The notes under the pieces: generated by a model
What the model saw: only the letters and a program-made list of their open reading frames with translations
What the model was told of the DNA's origin: nothing
Database searches by the model: none
Part shown: positions 45,230-54,676 of the stretch, piece after piece
Layout of the letters: each line of letters opens with the position of its first letter
Position numbering within the stretch: the stretch's first letter is position 1
Origin: Eubacteriales bacterium
GTDB lineage: Bacteria > Bacillota > Clostridia > Lachnospirales > Lachnospiraceae
DNA: 64,000 nucleotides
Reading direction: 5' to 3'
Assembly: GCA_030524545.1 (NCBI GenBank)
Contig: JAUNGM010000006.1
Location: forward strand, 95,991 to 159,990
Translations under genes and position numbers: made by a program

Positions 45230-45445
45230 ATGAATATGTTTTATTCCATAATGTTAGGTGCTGCAGTTTTTCTTCTGCTTTTTATCTTTTTCTGGGGGTT
45301 ATGTGCGGGATCGAATACGGATATGGGAATTGACGAGGATGAAGAACAGGCGGAATGGTTTCGGGAATATCAAAGAGAACAACAGCAAAAAAAGGAGCAG
45401 AAGATGATGCGCAGAAGCAGCAGGATAAGCAGAATAAAGCACTGA
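45230..45445 (+). CDS. Small single-pass membrane protein
   Basis: 71 residues. One hydrophobic segment (about 4-26, SIMLGAAVFLLLFIFFWG) followed by an acidic stretch (DEDEEQAEW) and a Gln/Lys/Arg-rich tail. Start at 45230 behind AAGGGAG; an in-frame GTG 18 bases upstream is less likely. No family recognised. It lies 132 bases before a phosphoglycosyl transferase and may be part of the polysaccharide locus. Confidence 0.65.
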   Translation: MNMFYSIMLGAAVFLLLFIFFWGLCAGSNTDMGIDEDEEQAEWFREYQREQQQKKEQKMMRRSSRISRIKH

Positions 45446-45577
45446 ATCATTTGAGCAATTAAAATAAAGTCTTTAAAAACTGCCTGATTAGTGATATGAT
45501 TAGTTTTGAAATTTGACGATAATGATACTTTTATATTTTTTGATCTAATAGAATATCATACACGGAAGGTTAGGTAA

Positions 45578-46939
45578 ATGAACGAGAAACAGAAGAAGAA
45601 TATAGTGAAATTGGTTTATAAGTTATTGGCAGTCCTTCTGGCTTTTTTAACATCTGCGGCATTGTGGTATTGGAATGTGGGGCCTTACTGGAAGAAGAGT
45701 TTCAATGGAAACAGAACTCTGACCCTGGTTGGAGCAATCTTCTGCATTACGTATTGGTTTTTTGTAAAAATGTATAATGCACAGAAAATCGGGCATTATC
45801 GTTTGCCTGAGCTGGTGTTTTCCCAGATGCTGTCATTTGCAATAGCAGATTTCTGTCTTTATGGGGCTGCTTTTATCTGGTTTCATGATATTTCCAGAAT
45901 GAAGATTTCTCTATTCCTGTCGGCATTTATTTTTCAGATGTTCGTGATTACTCTGATTATGTATATATGCAACAAGCTGTATGCGAGGTACTCGGAGAAG
46001 GTCAATATTCTCATTATCTATGGTGATGATAGTTATCAATTGCTGGTGAAAAAAATGAAAATAAAGAATTATCACTATAGAATTCAGGGATGTATGGATC
46101 ATCATACGGACTTTTCCGGACTGTGTAAGGCGATTGATCAGTGCGATGATGTATATTTATATAATGTGGATGCGATGATCCGGAACCGACTGGTGTGGTA
46201 TTGCGACAGTATTAACAGGGATATTCACATATCGGTGGAAATCGAAGAAGTGATGACCATGGGATATGATATTTCCCATGCGTTCGATACACCGTATATT
46301 CGCAATAAGAAGGCTCCGGTGGCGTGGTATTATCCGTTTGCAAAAAGACTGTTTGATATTGCATGTTCTCTTGCCGGACTGATCGTGTTGTCCCCGGTTC
46401 TGTTAATAACTGCAGCTGCGATTAAGATTTGTGACGGCGGGCCTGTGTTTTTTAAACAGGAAAGACTGACGCAGAATGGTAAGAAATTTTACATTTACAA
46501 GTTCCGGAGTATGGTGATGAATGCGGAACAGGATGGTGCAAGACTGGCTGCACAAAACGATGACAGGATCACTCCGGTTGGCAAAATCATCCGCGCTCTT
46601 CGGATTGATGAATTGCCGCAGCTTCTGAACATTTGTAAAGGTGAAATGTCTATTGTGGGTCCGCGTCCGGAACGGCCGGAAATTGCGGATTTGTATATGG
46701 AAGAGCTTCCGGAATTCAGTCTGCGTCTGAAAGTGAAAGCAGGTCTGACCGGATACGCACAGGTTTTCGGAAAGTATAATACAACACCGGAAGATAAGCT
46801 GAAGCTGGATCTGCTGTATATCAATCAGCGTTCCGTATTGTTTGATCTGCGGATTATTTTCTATACTATGAAGATTATTTTCCTTCCGGAAAGCACCGAA
46901 GGAATTGAAGAAGGTAAAAAGACAGCAGCAGATAAATAG
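45578..46939 (+). CDS. Polyprenyl phosphoglycosyl transferase, second WcaJ-type copy
   Basis: 453 residues. Four N-terminal membrane segments (about 12-130), a short Rossmann-like middle, then the sugar transferase domain with KRLFDIACSLAG, IYKFRSMVMNAEQD, RIDELPQLLNICKGEMSIVGPRPERPE and KAGLTGYAQVFGKYNT. It loads a sugar-1-phosphate on undecaprenyl phosphate. It is distinct from the enzyme at 14900, so the locus carries two full-length initiating transferases plus the PglC-like one. Its GC is like the flanks rather than the AT-rich core. Confidence 0.92.
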   Translation: MNEKQKKNIVKLVYKLLAVLLAFLTSAALWYWNVGPYWKKSFNGNRTLTLVGAIFCITYWFFVKMYNAQKIGHYRLPELVFSQMLSFAIADFCLYGAAFIWFHDISRMKISLFLSAFIFQMFVITLIMYICNKLYARYSEKVNILIIYGDDSYQLLVKKMKIKNYHYRIQGCMDHHTDFSGLCKAIDQCDDVYLYNVDAMIRNRLVWYCDSINRDIHISVEIEEVMTMGYDISHAFDTPYIRNKKAPVAWYYPFAKRLFDIACSLAGLIVLSPVLLITAAAIKICDGGPVFFKQERLTQNGKKFYIYKFRSMVMNAEQDGARLAAQNDDRITPVGKIIRALRIDELPQLLNICKGEMSIVGPRPERPEIADLYMEELPEFSLRLKVKAGLTGYAQVFGKYNTTPEDKLKLDLLYINQRSVLFDLRIIFYTMKIIFLPESTEGIEEGKKTAADK

Positions 46940-46945
46940 ATGAGT

Positions 46946-46982
46946 ACCGGGTCAGCAACAGGATGCTGCCCGGTGCTTTTTT
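46946..46982 (+). terminator. Terminator of the second transferase gene
   Basis: ACCGGGTCAGCA pairs (one bulged T) with TGCTGCCCGGT, then GCTTTTTT. Confidence 0.88.
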
Positions 46983-47048
46983 ACGTTTGGCGGTCTGTTT
47001 CAAATAAAGACAATTTTCTTACAAATTATGTTTTTTTTGCAGAACAGC

Positions 47049-47077
47049 TTGCTTTTCCTCGCTATAGAGTCTAAAAT
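47049..47077 (+). promoter_or_regulatory. Candidate promoter of the LCP gene
   Basis: TTGCTT (47049-47054), 17-base spacer, TAAAAT (47072-47077). A small hairpin (TCCTGC/GCAGGA near 47090-47110) lies in the leader. Confidence 0.45.
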
Positions 47078-47149
47078 AAAAAAAAGTATCCTGCGCTTGT
47101 TGTGCAGGAATATGAATATGATTAAAACGAAGTAGGAGGATTTATCATA

Positions 47150-48625
47150 ATGAGTAGAAAAAAGGACCGGCTTCCCGGTAAGATAATTTCTGCTGTCTTT
47201 TTTGTTTTGGTTTTTGCATTTATTACACTGCTGGTTTATACCAAGCTGCTGCCTGCGAAGTATCTGGCTATTGTTTGCGGCGTGCTGATACTTCTCGTTC
47301 TGGTTGTATATCTTCTGGTACGCAAACTCAGGCATAAGGTTCCATTTGTGATAGGTATTGTTCTGATGCTTCTCGTAGTTGTATTTATGGGCTTCGGAAG
47401 TCTTTATATTTATAAAACGGTAAACACGATCGACAATATTACCGGAGTCAATACGGAGGTTGCGCAGATCGGTGTTTATGTATTGAGTGATGATGCTGCG
47501 GAATCGATCAACGATGCGGCAGGTTATACCTTCGGTATACTTTCTTCTCTTGACAGGGAGAGTACGGATGATACGGTCAGCCAGTTAAATGCGGAACTTC
47601 CGAATTCTATTCAGACGCAGGAATATATGACTCTTACAGAACTTGCCGATGCGATTTTGAGAGGCCAGACCGGGGCTATTATTTTAAATCAGGCGTATCT
47701 GGATGTGCTGGATGAAATGGATGGTTACGATAATTTTTCTTCACTTGTACGGGAAATTACCACAAAACATGTCGAAACCGTCATTGAGCGTACAGAACCG
47801 CAGCGCGTGGTTGATACCGGCAATTCAAATACGAATGATATGGTCTTTACTCTTTACATCAGCGGTATTGATACGAGAGGAGCCATGACAGCCAAGAGCA
47901 GAAGCGATGTAAATATCATTGCTACCGTAAATACCAAGACGAAGCAGATTCTTCTTGTTTCCACGCCCCGTGACTATTATGTGCCGCTTTCCATTTCCAA
48001 CGGTGCACCGGATAAGCTGACACACGCAGGAATTTATGGAATTAACGTATGTATGGATACGTTGGGTATGCTGTATGAGGAGGATATCAACTATTACTTC
48101 CGTCTGAACTTTGGCGGCTTTGTAAATATTATTGATGCATTGGGCGGTATTACCATTAATTCTGACTATGATTTTGATTCCAAGAATATTACAGGATATC
48201 ATTTCAATCAGGGAGAGAATTTTGTAAACGGTGAACAGGCGCTGGTATTTGCAAGAGAGAGGTATGCATTTACGGAAGGTGACCGTCAGCGAGGAAGAAA
48301 CCAGATGGCTGTGATCGAAGGCGTTATCAAGAAAGCGCTCTCACCGGATCTGTTGAGGAATTATACCTCTGTACTGAGCGGTATTGAGGGAAGCTTTGAG
48401 ACAAATGTTCCGTATGATATGATTGCGTCTCTGGTACGTGATCAGCTGAATGACGGCGGAAACTGGAATGTGGTAAGTTATAGTGTTGATGGTACGGGAG
48501 ATACCCAGAAACCTTATTCCATGAGTCAGAAAGCATACGTTATGGTTCCGGATTATACCACCGTAGATAAAGCCAAGGCGCTGATGGATCAGGTTCGCAA
48601 CGGAGAAGTCATTAGCCAGGAGTAA
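47150..48625 (+). CDS. LytR-CpsA-Psr (LCP) family glycopolymer transferase
   Basis: 491 residues. Three N-terminal membrane segments (about 10-30, 38-57, 65-88), then an extracellular accessory region and the LCP domain with SGIDTRGAMTAKSRSDVNIIATVN, VSTPRDYYVPL, LGGITIN and FARERYAFTEGDRQRGRNQM, which include the Arg/Asp residues that bind the pyrophosphate lipid. LCP enzymes transfer undecaprenyl-linked polymers to peptidoglycan, so this is the likely attachment step for the polymer of this locus. Start behind TAGGAGG. Confidence 0.93.
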   Translation: MSRKKDRLPGKIISAVFFVLVFAFITLLVYTKLLPAKYLAIVCGVLILLVLVVYLLVRKLRHKVPFVIGIVLMLLVVVFMGFGSLYIYKTVNTIDNITGVNTEVAQIGVYVLSDDAAESINDAAGYTFGILSSLDRESTDDTVSQLNAELPNSIQTQEYMTLTELADAILRGQTGAIILNQAYLDVLDEMDGYDNFSSLVREITTKHVETVIERTEPQRVVDTGNSNTNDMVFTLYISGIDTRGAMTAKSRSDVNIIATVNTKTKQILLVSTPRDYYVPLSISNGAPDKLTHAGIYGINVCMDTLGMLYEEDINYYFRLNFGGFVNIIDALGGITINSDYDFDSKNITGYHFNQGENFVNGEQALVFARERYAFTEGDRQRGRNQMAVIEGVIKKALSPDLLRNYTSVLSGIEGSFETNVPYDMIASLVRDQLNDGGNWNVVSYSVDGTGDTQKPYSMSQKAYVMVPDYTTVDKAKALMDQVRNGEVISQE

Positions 48626-48690
48626 AATCCGACTGCCGTTTGGCAGAAAGCCGAACAGTATAAATTTGGCAGAAAAAGGCGAAATTTTCC

Positions 48691-48719
48691 TTGTGTATCT
48701 GTGAAGAATACGATATAAT
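48691..48719 (+). promoter_or_regulatory. Promoter of the cpsB-cpsC-cpsD operon
   Basis: TTGTGT (48691-48696), 17-base spacer, TATAAT (48714-48719). A small CTGCC-GTTT-GGCAG hairpin lies at 48633-48646, just after the LCP gene. Confidence 0.6.
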
Positions 48720-48774
48720 AACCATGTTTGTAAAGGATCAGAGTTTGATAAAAGGAAGAAGATGAAGCAGCTTT

Positions 48775-49494
48775 ATGAGAGGATTATATGATATGCACTG
48801 CCATATTGTCCCGCATGTTGATGACGGTGCCGATAATATGGAAGAAGCAGTAAAAATGCTGAAATTGGAGTATGCGGAGGGTGTTCGCCATATTATTGCC
48901 ACACCGCATTTCCGGTTTAATATGTTTGAAACACCTCTGGAGAAGGTGCAGGCACAGTTTGAAGCATTGAGGAAAGAAGCTGAAAACATTGGGGAAGATG
49001 GTATTGAAATGCATCTGGGCTGTGAGTTCCACGTGAATATGAATATGGTCGAGATGCTGCGTGATAAAAGTGTCCTTACCATGGCCGGTTCCCGATATGT
49101 GCTTACCGAGTTTTCCGGGCCGGCACCGCAGAGCCAGATCAGAGAACGTCTGTATTCCCTTATCTCCAGCGGCTACAAGCCGGTTATTGCACATGTGGAG
49201 CGCTGTGCGAAGCTTCGCAGCGATATTAATTTTGTAGAAGAAATGGTGGAGATGGGAGCCAGGATTCAGGTGAATGCGGAGAGCATTATGGGGAAGGAAG
49301 GGTTTGGAACCAAGCGTTTCTGCAATAAACTGATGAAAGCAGATTTACTTCACTTCGTGGGAACAGACAGTCATGGAAGTTCCTACCGGGTGCCGAAGAT
49401 CAAAGATGCGTATCTCTATGTTTCCAAAAAGATGGGGCAGGAGTATGCGGATCATATATTTATCGAAAATCCGGCAAGAATGATTAAAAAATAG
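48775..49494 (+). CDS. cpsB: Protein-tyrosine phosphatase CpsB/CapC (PHP superfamily)
   Basis: 239 residues. Metal-binding PHP motifs: DMHCHIVPHVDDGA near the N-terminus, ATPHFR, HVERC and GTDSHGSS near the end. It dephosphorylates the CpsD kinase and thereby controls capsule chain length. The start at 48775 keeps the conserved N-terminus but its ribosome binding site (GGAAGAAG) is distant; ATG 48793 is an alternative. cpsC follows after 17 bases. Confidence 0.93.
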   Translation: MRGLYDMHCHIVPHVDDGADNMEEAVKMLKLEYAEGVRHIIATPHFRFNMFETPLEKVQAQFEALRKEAENIGEDGIEMHLGCEFHVNMNMVEMLRDKSVLTMAGSRYVLTEFSGPAPQSQIRERLYSLISSGYKPVIAHVERCAKLRSDINFVEEMVEMGARIQVNAESIMGKEGFGTKRFCNKLMKADLLHFVGTDSHGSSYRVPKIKDAYLYVSKKMGQEYADHIFIENPARMIKK

Positions 49495-49511
49495 GGGATG
49501 GAAGGAAAAAG

Positions 49512-50252
49512 ATGGAAAATCAGTACACCACGAACAATGATGAAATTGAAATCGACTTAAAAGAAATATTTGGATTGATTCTGGGAAAGCTATGGATCAT
49601 CTTCCTTGCTGGAATTACAGCAGGACTGGTATTTATTGTTGTGACTATGCTGTTTATTACACCGCAGTATGAATCGTCGACGAAGATGTATGTGCTGAAT
49701 AAGCAGGATACCAGTACCCTGACAAATTCAGACATGCAGACCAGCTTGTCCCTGACCAAGGACTATGCGGAAATGATCACCAGCCGTACGGTTCTGGAAG
49801 GGGTTATTGCACAATTAAACCTTGATATGACAAGCAAGGAATTAAACAGAAAGATCTCTGTCGGAACCGGGACAGATACACGTATCCTTGAAATTTCGGT
49901 AAGAGATGAAGATCCATACCAGGCAAGCCAGATTGCGAATTCTGTCCGTGACATTGCAGCGGCTCATATTCAGAGCGTTATGAATATTGAGGCTGTCAAT
50001 GTTGTTGATACGGCGAATATCCCTGATGAAAAAGCCAGTCCGAGCTTAAGTAAGAACGGAATTATCGGCGGACTGCTTGGAGTGATCATCGCAACAGCAA
50101 TTATTTTGATCGTTTATCTTACTAACGATACCATTAAGTCTCAGGAAGATGTTGAAAAGTATTTGCAGTTGAGTGTTCTTGGAACCATTCCGTTAATGGA
50201 AATGGAAAAGAAATCCAAGAGACAGAAGAAGGGTAAAGGGAGAAAGAGATAA
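49512..50252 (+). CDS. cpsC: Capsular chain-length determinant / kinase activator (Wzz family)
   Basis: 246 residues. Two membrane segments (about 22-45 and 170-195) flank an extracellular loop; IDLKEIFGLILGKLWIIF and DEKASPSLSKNGIIGG are typical of Wzz/CapA-type transmembrane activators, and the C-terminus is basic. It pairs with CpsD to form a split bacterial tyrosine kinase. Its stop overlaps the cpsD start by one base (TAATG). Confidence 0.92.
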   Translation: MENQYTTNNDEIEIDLKEIFGLILGKLWIIFLAGITAGLVFIVVTMLFITPQYESSTKMYVLNKQDTSTLTNSDMQTSLSLTKDYAEMITSRTVLEGVIAQLNLDMTSKELNRKISVGTGTDTRILEISVRDEDPYQASQIANSVRDIAAAHIQSVMNIEAVNVVDTANIPDEKASPSLSKNGIIGGLLGVIIATAIILIVYLTNDTIKSQEDVEKYLQLSVLGTIPLMEMEKKSKRQKKGKGRKR

Positions 50253-50956
50253 TGAAACAGATAACAGTTGCTCGTCCGAAATTAAATTACAGTGTAGACG
50301 AATCTTACAAATCACTGCGAACCAATCTGCTTTTCTGCGGTGATGATAAGAAGATCATCGCGATTACAAGCTGTACCCCTAATGAGGGGAAAAGCAATGT
50401 TTCCTTTAATCTTTCCATTTCTCTGGCAGAATCGGGAAAGAGGGTATTGCTGATTGACGCTGACCTTAGAAAATCAGTACTTGTTGGAAGAACAGAGGTT
50501 GACGGAGAAATTAAAGGGTTGTCTCACTATCTGTCCCAGCAGGTGTCTCTGGAAAATGTGATCTATGCAACCAACATTCCAAGGTTTCATATCATTTATG
50601 CCGGCATTGTTCCTCCAAACCCCGCAGAGCTTCTCGGAAGTAAGCATTTTAAGAACCTTCTGAAGGTGGTCAGCGATGTATATGATTATATTATCATTGA
50701 TACACCTCCTCTTGGCAGCGTAATTGACAGTGCCGTCATTGCAGACCAATGCGATGGTTCTATCATGGTTATGGAATCCGGTGTGATCAGCTATCGTTTT
50801 GCTCAGGAAGTAAAAGACCAGTTGTCCAGATGTGCCTGCCCGATCCTTGGGGTCATCCTGAACAAGGTTGACATGAGCAAACAGGGATATTATGGTAAAT
50901 ATTACGGCAAGTATTATGGAAAATACGGAAAATACGGCAATTACGGTAAGGAGTAG
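50252..50956 (+). CDS. cpsD: Capsular tyrosine-protein kinase CpsD/CapB
   Basis: 234 residues. Walker A TPNEGKSNVSFNL, Walker A' VLLIDADLRK and Walker B IIIDTPPLGS mark a BY-kinase. The C-terminus is a Tyr/Gly/Lys repeat (YYGKYYGKYYGKYGKYG), the cluster that is autophosphorylated in this family. Acts with cpsC and is reset by cpsB to control polymer synthesis. Confidence 0.94.
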   Translation: MKQITVARPKLNYSVDESYKSLRTNLLFCGDDKKIIAITSCTPNEGKSNVSFNLSISLAESGKRVLLIDADLRKSVLVGRTEVDGEIKGLSHYLSQQVSLENVIYATNIPRFHIIYAGIVPPNPAELLGSKHFKNLLKVVSDVYDYIIIDTPPLGSVIDSAVIADQCDGSIMVMESGVISYRFAQEVKDQLSRCACPILGVILNKVDMSKQGYYGKYYGKYYGKYGKYGNYGKE

Positions 50957-50964
50957 AGAAGCAT

Positions 50965-51810
50965 ATGGCAAAGAAATTAGCTGTTTTTATGGCAATTGTC
51001 TGTGTCGGACTGATTGCATTTGTAGTATGGTCCAGATTTGGTGCGGATAAAACAGGGCCTGAAATAAAATTCAGCAATGAAGAGCTGGTTTATCATGATG
51101 GCATGAGCCATTCTGAATTACTGCAGGATGTGACTGCTTTTGACGAAAAGGACGGAGATGTGTCGGACACTCTGGCAGTAGAGTCCGTTTATCCTGTAGA
51201 GGATGGACAGGTCGTAGTAGTTTATGTTGCCAAGGATAACTCAAACAATATTACGAAAGTAAAGCAGTTCTATGCCTATGATGCGGATGCTTCTGATGAG
51301 GAAGGTACCGGAGCAGATGCGGACACGGGAATCAATGATAATAATGATAATATAGGAGTCGATACGAACAATACGGAAGCAGATATGAATTCCGGTACGG
51401 CAGAAGGTACTGATGTTGGCCCTTCCCAGCCGGCAGAACCGGAAGGTCTCGCTGACAATGCGAATGCTGAAGGAACGAGTGATTCTTCTGTCCCGGCTTC
51501 TGCTTCTGCAGATGCGGAACAGATTCGTAAAGAGCAGGAAGAAGCAGCAGACCAGATGCCTGCGGGTGCTCCGCGGATTTATCTGAGTGATTATGTAGTC
51601 AAAGTTCCTGTTGGAACAACAGTTGACCGTCTCAGCTATGTCAAGGAGATTACGGATGATTCTGACAATGTTTATGATCTGTGGACGAAGATTCAGATTA
51701 AGGGAACCTTGGATACGATGACTGCCGGTACTTATGAATGTACATATTATGTTGTAGATTCTCAGGGTAATACTTCCAATCAGGCTGTAGTACAGTTTAT
51801 TGTAGAATAG
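50965..51810 (+). CDS. Membrane-anchored extracellular protein with Ig-like ends
   Basis: 281 residues. One N-terminal membrane segment (about 4-24). Two predicted beta-sandwich regions, about 30-105 (KTGPEIKFSNEELVYHDG, VYVAKDNSNNITKVKQF) and 200-281 (YVVKVPVGTTVDRLSYV, GTYECTYYVVDSQGNTSNQ), resemble DUF5011/HYR-type bacterial Ig domains. The ~90-residue linker is Asp/Asn/Ala/Glu-rich. It is 8 bases after cpsD, so co-transcribed; perhaps a surface component of the polysaccharide machinery. Function unknown. Confidence 0.75.
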   Translation: MAKKLAVFMAIVCVGLIAFVVWSRFGADKTGPEIKFSNEELVYHDGMSHSELLQDVTAFDEKDGDVSDTLAVESVYPVEDGQVVVVYVAKDNSNNITKVKQFYAYDADASDEEGTGADADTGINDNNDNIGVDTNNTEADMNSGTAEGTDVGPSQPAEPEGLADNANAEGTSDSSVPASASADAEQIRKEQEEAADQMPAGAPRIYLSDYVVKVPVGTTVDRLSYVKEITDDSDNVYDLWTKIQIKGTLDTMTAGTYECTYYVVDSQGNTSNQAVVQFIVE

Positions 51811-51846
51811 TAAGATTTTAATTATATAAGATTCTCCATGAAAGAG

Positions 51847-51886
51847 AACAGGACTGAATTCTGAGGAACTCGGTCCTGTTTTTTTA
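51847..51886 (+). terminator. Terminator of the cps operon
   Basis: AACAGGAC (51847-51854) pairs with GTCCTGTT (51873-51880), with a TTTTTTT run. Confidence 0.88.
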
Positions 51887-51887
51887 T

Positions 51888-52049
51888 TTATTTATTGGCT
51901 GCATTGTGGCACTCCCTCCAGTTTCGGAGAAACTCTATCTGTTCCTGATCGGAAATTGCCTGGGAAACAGGATCATTTCCGGCTGCTATACAGCAGAACA
52001 GAACCAGTGTCTGCATGGCAAAAAATACAACGAAACACAAAATCAGCAT
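51888..52049 (-). CDS. Small membrane protein
   Basis: 53 residues. The minus-strand start is supported by a strong AAGGAGG 6 bases upstream. An N-terminal hydrophobic segment (LILCFVVFFAMQTLVLFC) is followed by a polar tail with SDQEQIEFLRNWREC. No family recognised. It converges on the cps operon and shares the terminator region. The 52050-52298 gap otherwise holds nothing I can support. Confidence 0.6.
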   Translation of the reverse strand: MLILCFVVFFAMQTLVLFCCIAAGNDPVSQAISDQEQIEFLRNWRECHNAANK

Positions 52050-52298
52050 AATGAACCTCCTTTTTCCTTGATATATACCAGTATTTGTATTTTGACGGGA
52101 TTTATACATGAATTATTTTTTTGAAAAGACGGATAAACTGTGCAGCAGCTATGACCTGTCAGGTGCTGAATAGACGGGATGGTTGATTTATAACAGTATA
52201 TGCCGGTCAGATGGAAATATGACAATATTTTCTTTTTATGGCGCAAACTCTATGACTGATGAATAGTTTAAATTAAAGTCCTGTATTTGGAGATAGGA

Positions 52299-53135
52299 AT
52301 GGAGCAGAAGGAATATACCGGAAGAGGAATTACAGCAGCAGTTCTGGATACGGGAATTTATCCGCATAAAGATTTCGGAAACAGAATCCGTGTTTTTCAG
52401 GATTTTATTTCGTGTAAAATACAGCCCTACGATGATAACGGCCATGGAACACATGTATGCGGGATTTTATGCGGTGATGGAAGATCGTCTTATGGAAGAT
52501 ACAAAGGGATTGCACCTGAATGCAGTATTGCGGCCTTGAAGGTATTGGATCGCTTTGGTAACGGAAACAAGGAAAATGTACTTCGTGCATTTCAGTGGCT
52601 GTTAAAATACAGAGGAAAATATGGGATTCGTATTGTGAATATTTCTGTTGGAACTACTTATAAGACCAGAAATGATCATGATGCATTGATCCAGGGGGTG
52701 GAAGAACTGTGGGATAATGGTTTGGTAGTAGTGACCGCTGCAGGAAATCAGGGGCCAAAGCCATCCAGTATTACAGCACCGGGATGCAGCAGAAAAGTAA
52801 TTACTGTTGGCTCCAGTGATCTTCTGGCAGGAAAGTCCGCAGTTTCAGGAAGGGGCCCAACTTCTGAATGTGTATGCAAGCCGGATATTGTGGCTCCGGG
52901 AAACAGGATTATTTCCTGTTCACCCGGATCAGCTTCTTCCTATACGACAAAAAGCGGAACATCCATGTCGACACCTCTGATTTCCGGCGCAATTGCGCTT
53001 ATGCTGGAGAAAGATCCAAATCTTACAAATGCAGAGATCAAAATGATGCTGAAAGAGAGTGCGGACGATCTGGGATTGCCAAGAAATCAGCAGGGTTGGG
53101 GCAAATTTAACTGTAAAAAGTTTTTATCACTATGA
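52299..53135 (+). CDS. Subtilisin-like serine protease without signal peptide
   Basis: 278 residues, peptidase family S8. The catalytic triad is Asp17 (AVLDTGIYPH), His52 (NGHGTHVCGIL) and Ser222 (SGTSMSTPLISGA), with the oxyanion Asn150 in TAAGNQG. There is no signal peptide and no propeptide, so it should be cytosolic, like intracellular subtilisins. Start at ATG 52299 behind GGAG; a TTG at 52287 is possible. Isolated gene; substrate unknown. Confidence 0.9.
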   Translation: MEQKEYTGRGITAAVLDTGIYPHKDFGNRIRVFQDFISCKIQPYDDNGHGTHVCGILCGDGRSSYGRYKGIAPECSIAALKVLDRFGNGNKENVLRAFQWLLKYRGKYGIRIVNISVGTTYKTRNDHDALIQGVEELWDNGLVVVTAAGNQGPKPSSITAPGCSRKVITVGSSDLLAGKSAVSGRGPTSECVCKPDIVAPGNRIISCSPGSASSYTTKSGTSMSTPLISGAIALMLEKDPNLTNAEIKMMLKESADDLGLPRNQQGWGKFNCKKFLSL

Positions 53136-53181
53136 TTTTTCGGGGTTTTGCATGAAAGTCATATGGTAACGTATAAAAGTG

Positions 53182-53210
53182 TTGACGGGAAGACAAATTT
53201 TGGATAAAAT
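53182..53210 (+). promoter_or_regulatory. Promoter of icd
   Basis: TTGACG (53182-53187), 17-base spacer, TAAAAT (53205-53210), about 98 bases before the icd start. Confidence 0.6.
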
Positions 53211-53308
53211 ATGTATTAATTGATGCGAAACACAAGTAACAGGCTTTTACAGACATCATCAAGGATGCGGGGCAGTCTTTTGTATGCTCCGGGACAGAGG
53301 AGGACATT

Positions 53309-54517
53309 ATGGAAAAAATTAAGATGCAGACACCGCTTGTGGAAATGGATGGAGATGAGATGACCAGGATTCTCTGGCAGATGATCAAAGAAGAACTTCT
53401 CCTTCCTTATATTGAACTGAACACAGAATATTATGATCTTGGATTGAAGCACCGTAATGAAACCGATGATCAGGTGACGATTGATGCTGCTGAGGCAACG
53501 AAGAAATATGGTGTTGCTGTCAAGTGCGCCACGATCACCCCGAATAAAGCAAGAATGGATGAGTACGACCTAAAAAAAATGTACAAGAGTCCTAACGGAA
53601 CAATCCGTGCAATTTTGGACGGTACCGTTTTCCGTGCTCCTATTGTCGTAAAAGGGATTGAGCCGTGTGTAAGGAACTGGAAAAAGCCTATTACTCTGGC
53701 GCGCCATGCATATGGAGATATCTACAAGAATACGGAATTTTATATTGATAAACCAGGTAAGGTTGAACTGGTATTTACCGGTGAAGACGGTGAAGAGAAG
53801 CGTGCTCTTGTACAGGAATTTAAAGCTCCGGGAGTTGCCATGGGAATGCACAATATGGAAGCCTCTATTGAGAGCTTTGCAAGAAGCTGCTTTAATTATG
53901 CATTGGATACGAAGCAGGATGTGTGGTTTGGCGCTAAGGATACTATTTCCAAGACATATGACGGCAAATTTAAAGAAGTGTTCAGCCATATTTTTGAAGA
54001 GGAATTTAAAGAGAAATTTGAAGCAGCAGGACTGACTTATTTCTTCAGCCTGATCGATGATATTGTGGCCCGTGTCATGAAAGCAGACGGAGGATTTATC
54101 TGGGCATGTAAAAACTATGATGGAGATGTAATGAGTGATATGGTTTCTTCAGCCTTTGGTTCACTGGCGATGATGACCTCTGTTCTTGTTTCTCCTTATG
54201 GCTATTATGAGTATGAGGCTGCCCATGGTACTGTACAGAAGCATTATTACCGTTATCTGGAGGGACAGGAGACTTCCACAAACTCTGTAGCAACTATTTT
54301 TGCATGGACCGGCGCTCTTCGCAAACGGGGAGAACTGGATGGGAATCAGGAACTGGTTTCCTTTGCCGATACTCTTGAAAAAGCAACTCTGGGAACGATA
54401 GAGTCCGGCAAAATGACAAAGGATCTGGCTCTTATCACTACTTTGGAAAATCCTGTGGTGCTTAACAGCAGGGAGTTTATTCTTGCCATTAAAGAAACCC
54501 TGGATACTTTGATGTAA
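53309..54517 (+). CDS. icd: NADP-dependent isocitrate dehydrogenase
   Basis: 402 residues, the length of the homodimeric eukaryotic-like (type II) enzyme. Converts isocitrate to 2-oxoglutarate with NADP+, providing precursor for glutamate. Substrate-binding [30 protein letters not shown] and the metal-binding Asp region ([20 protein letters not shown]) are present, as is the [20 protein letters not shown] cofactor segment. Start behind AGAGGAGG. Monocistronic, with its own promoter and a shared terminator. Confidence 0.95.
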   Translation: MEKIKMQTPLVEMDGDEMTRILWQMIKEELLLPYIELNTEYYDLGLKHRNETDDQVTIDAAEATKKYGVAVKCATITPNKARMDEYDLKKMYKSPNGTIRAILDGTVFRAPIVVKGIEPCVRNWKKPITLARHAYGDIYKNTEFYIDKPGKVELVFTGEDGEEKRALVQEFKAPGVAMGMHNMEASIESFARSCFNYALDTKQDVWFGAKDTISKTYDGKFKEVFSHIFEEEFKEKFEAAGLTYFFSLIDDIVARVMKADGGFIWACKNYDGDVMSDMVSSAFGSLAMMTSVLVSPYGYYEYEAAHGTVQKHYYRYLEGQETSTNSVATIFAWTGALRKRGELDGNQELVSFADTLEKATLGTIESGKMTKDLALITTLENPVVLNSREFILAIKETLDTLM

Positions 54518-54615
54518 TATTACCTGTGAACAGTAACGATATGATCATTTCCGCCCGCATTGAAGGGCAGTTATAACTTTGCGTGTATTCAAATTTTATG
54601 ATACACTCCATAAAG

Positions 54616-54653
54616 AAAACCGCAGATTCCGTAAAAGGATTTCTGCGGTTTTT
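54616..54653. terminator. Bidirectional terminator between icd and the ABC-F gene
   Basis: AAAACCGCAGA (54616-54626) pairs with TCTGCGGTTTT (54642-54652); T runs on both strands serve the converging genes. Confidence 0.88.
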
Positions 54654-54676
54654 GAATGTAGTAAAATTTTTATGAT

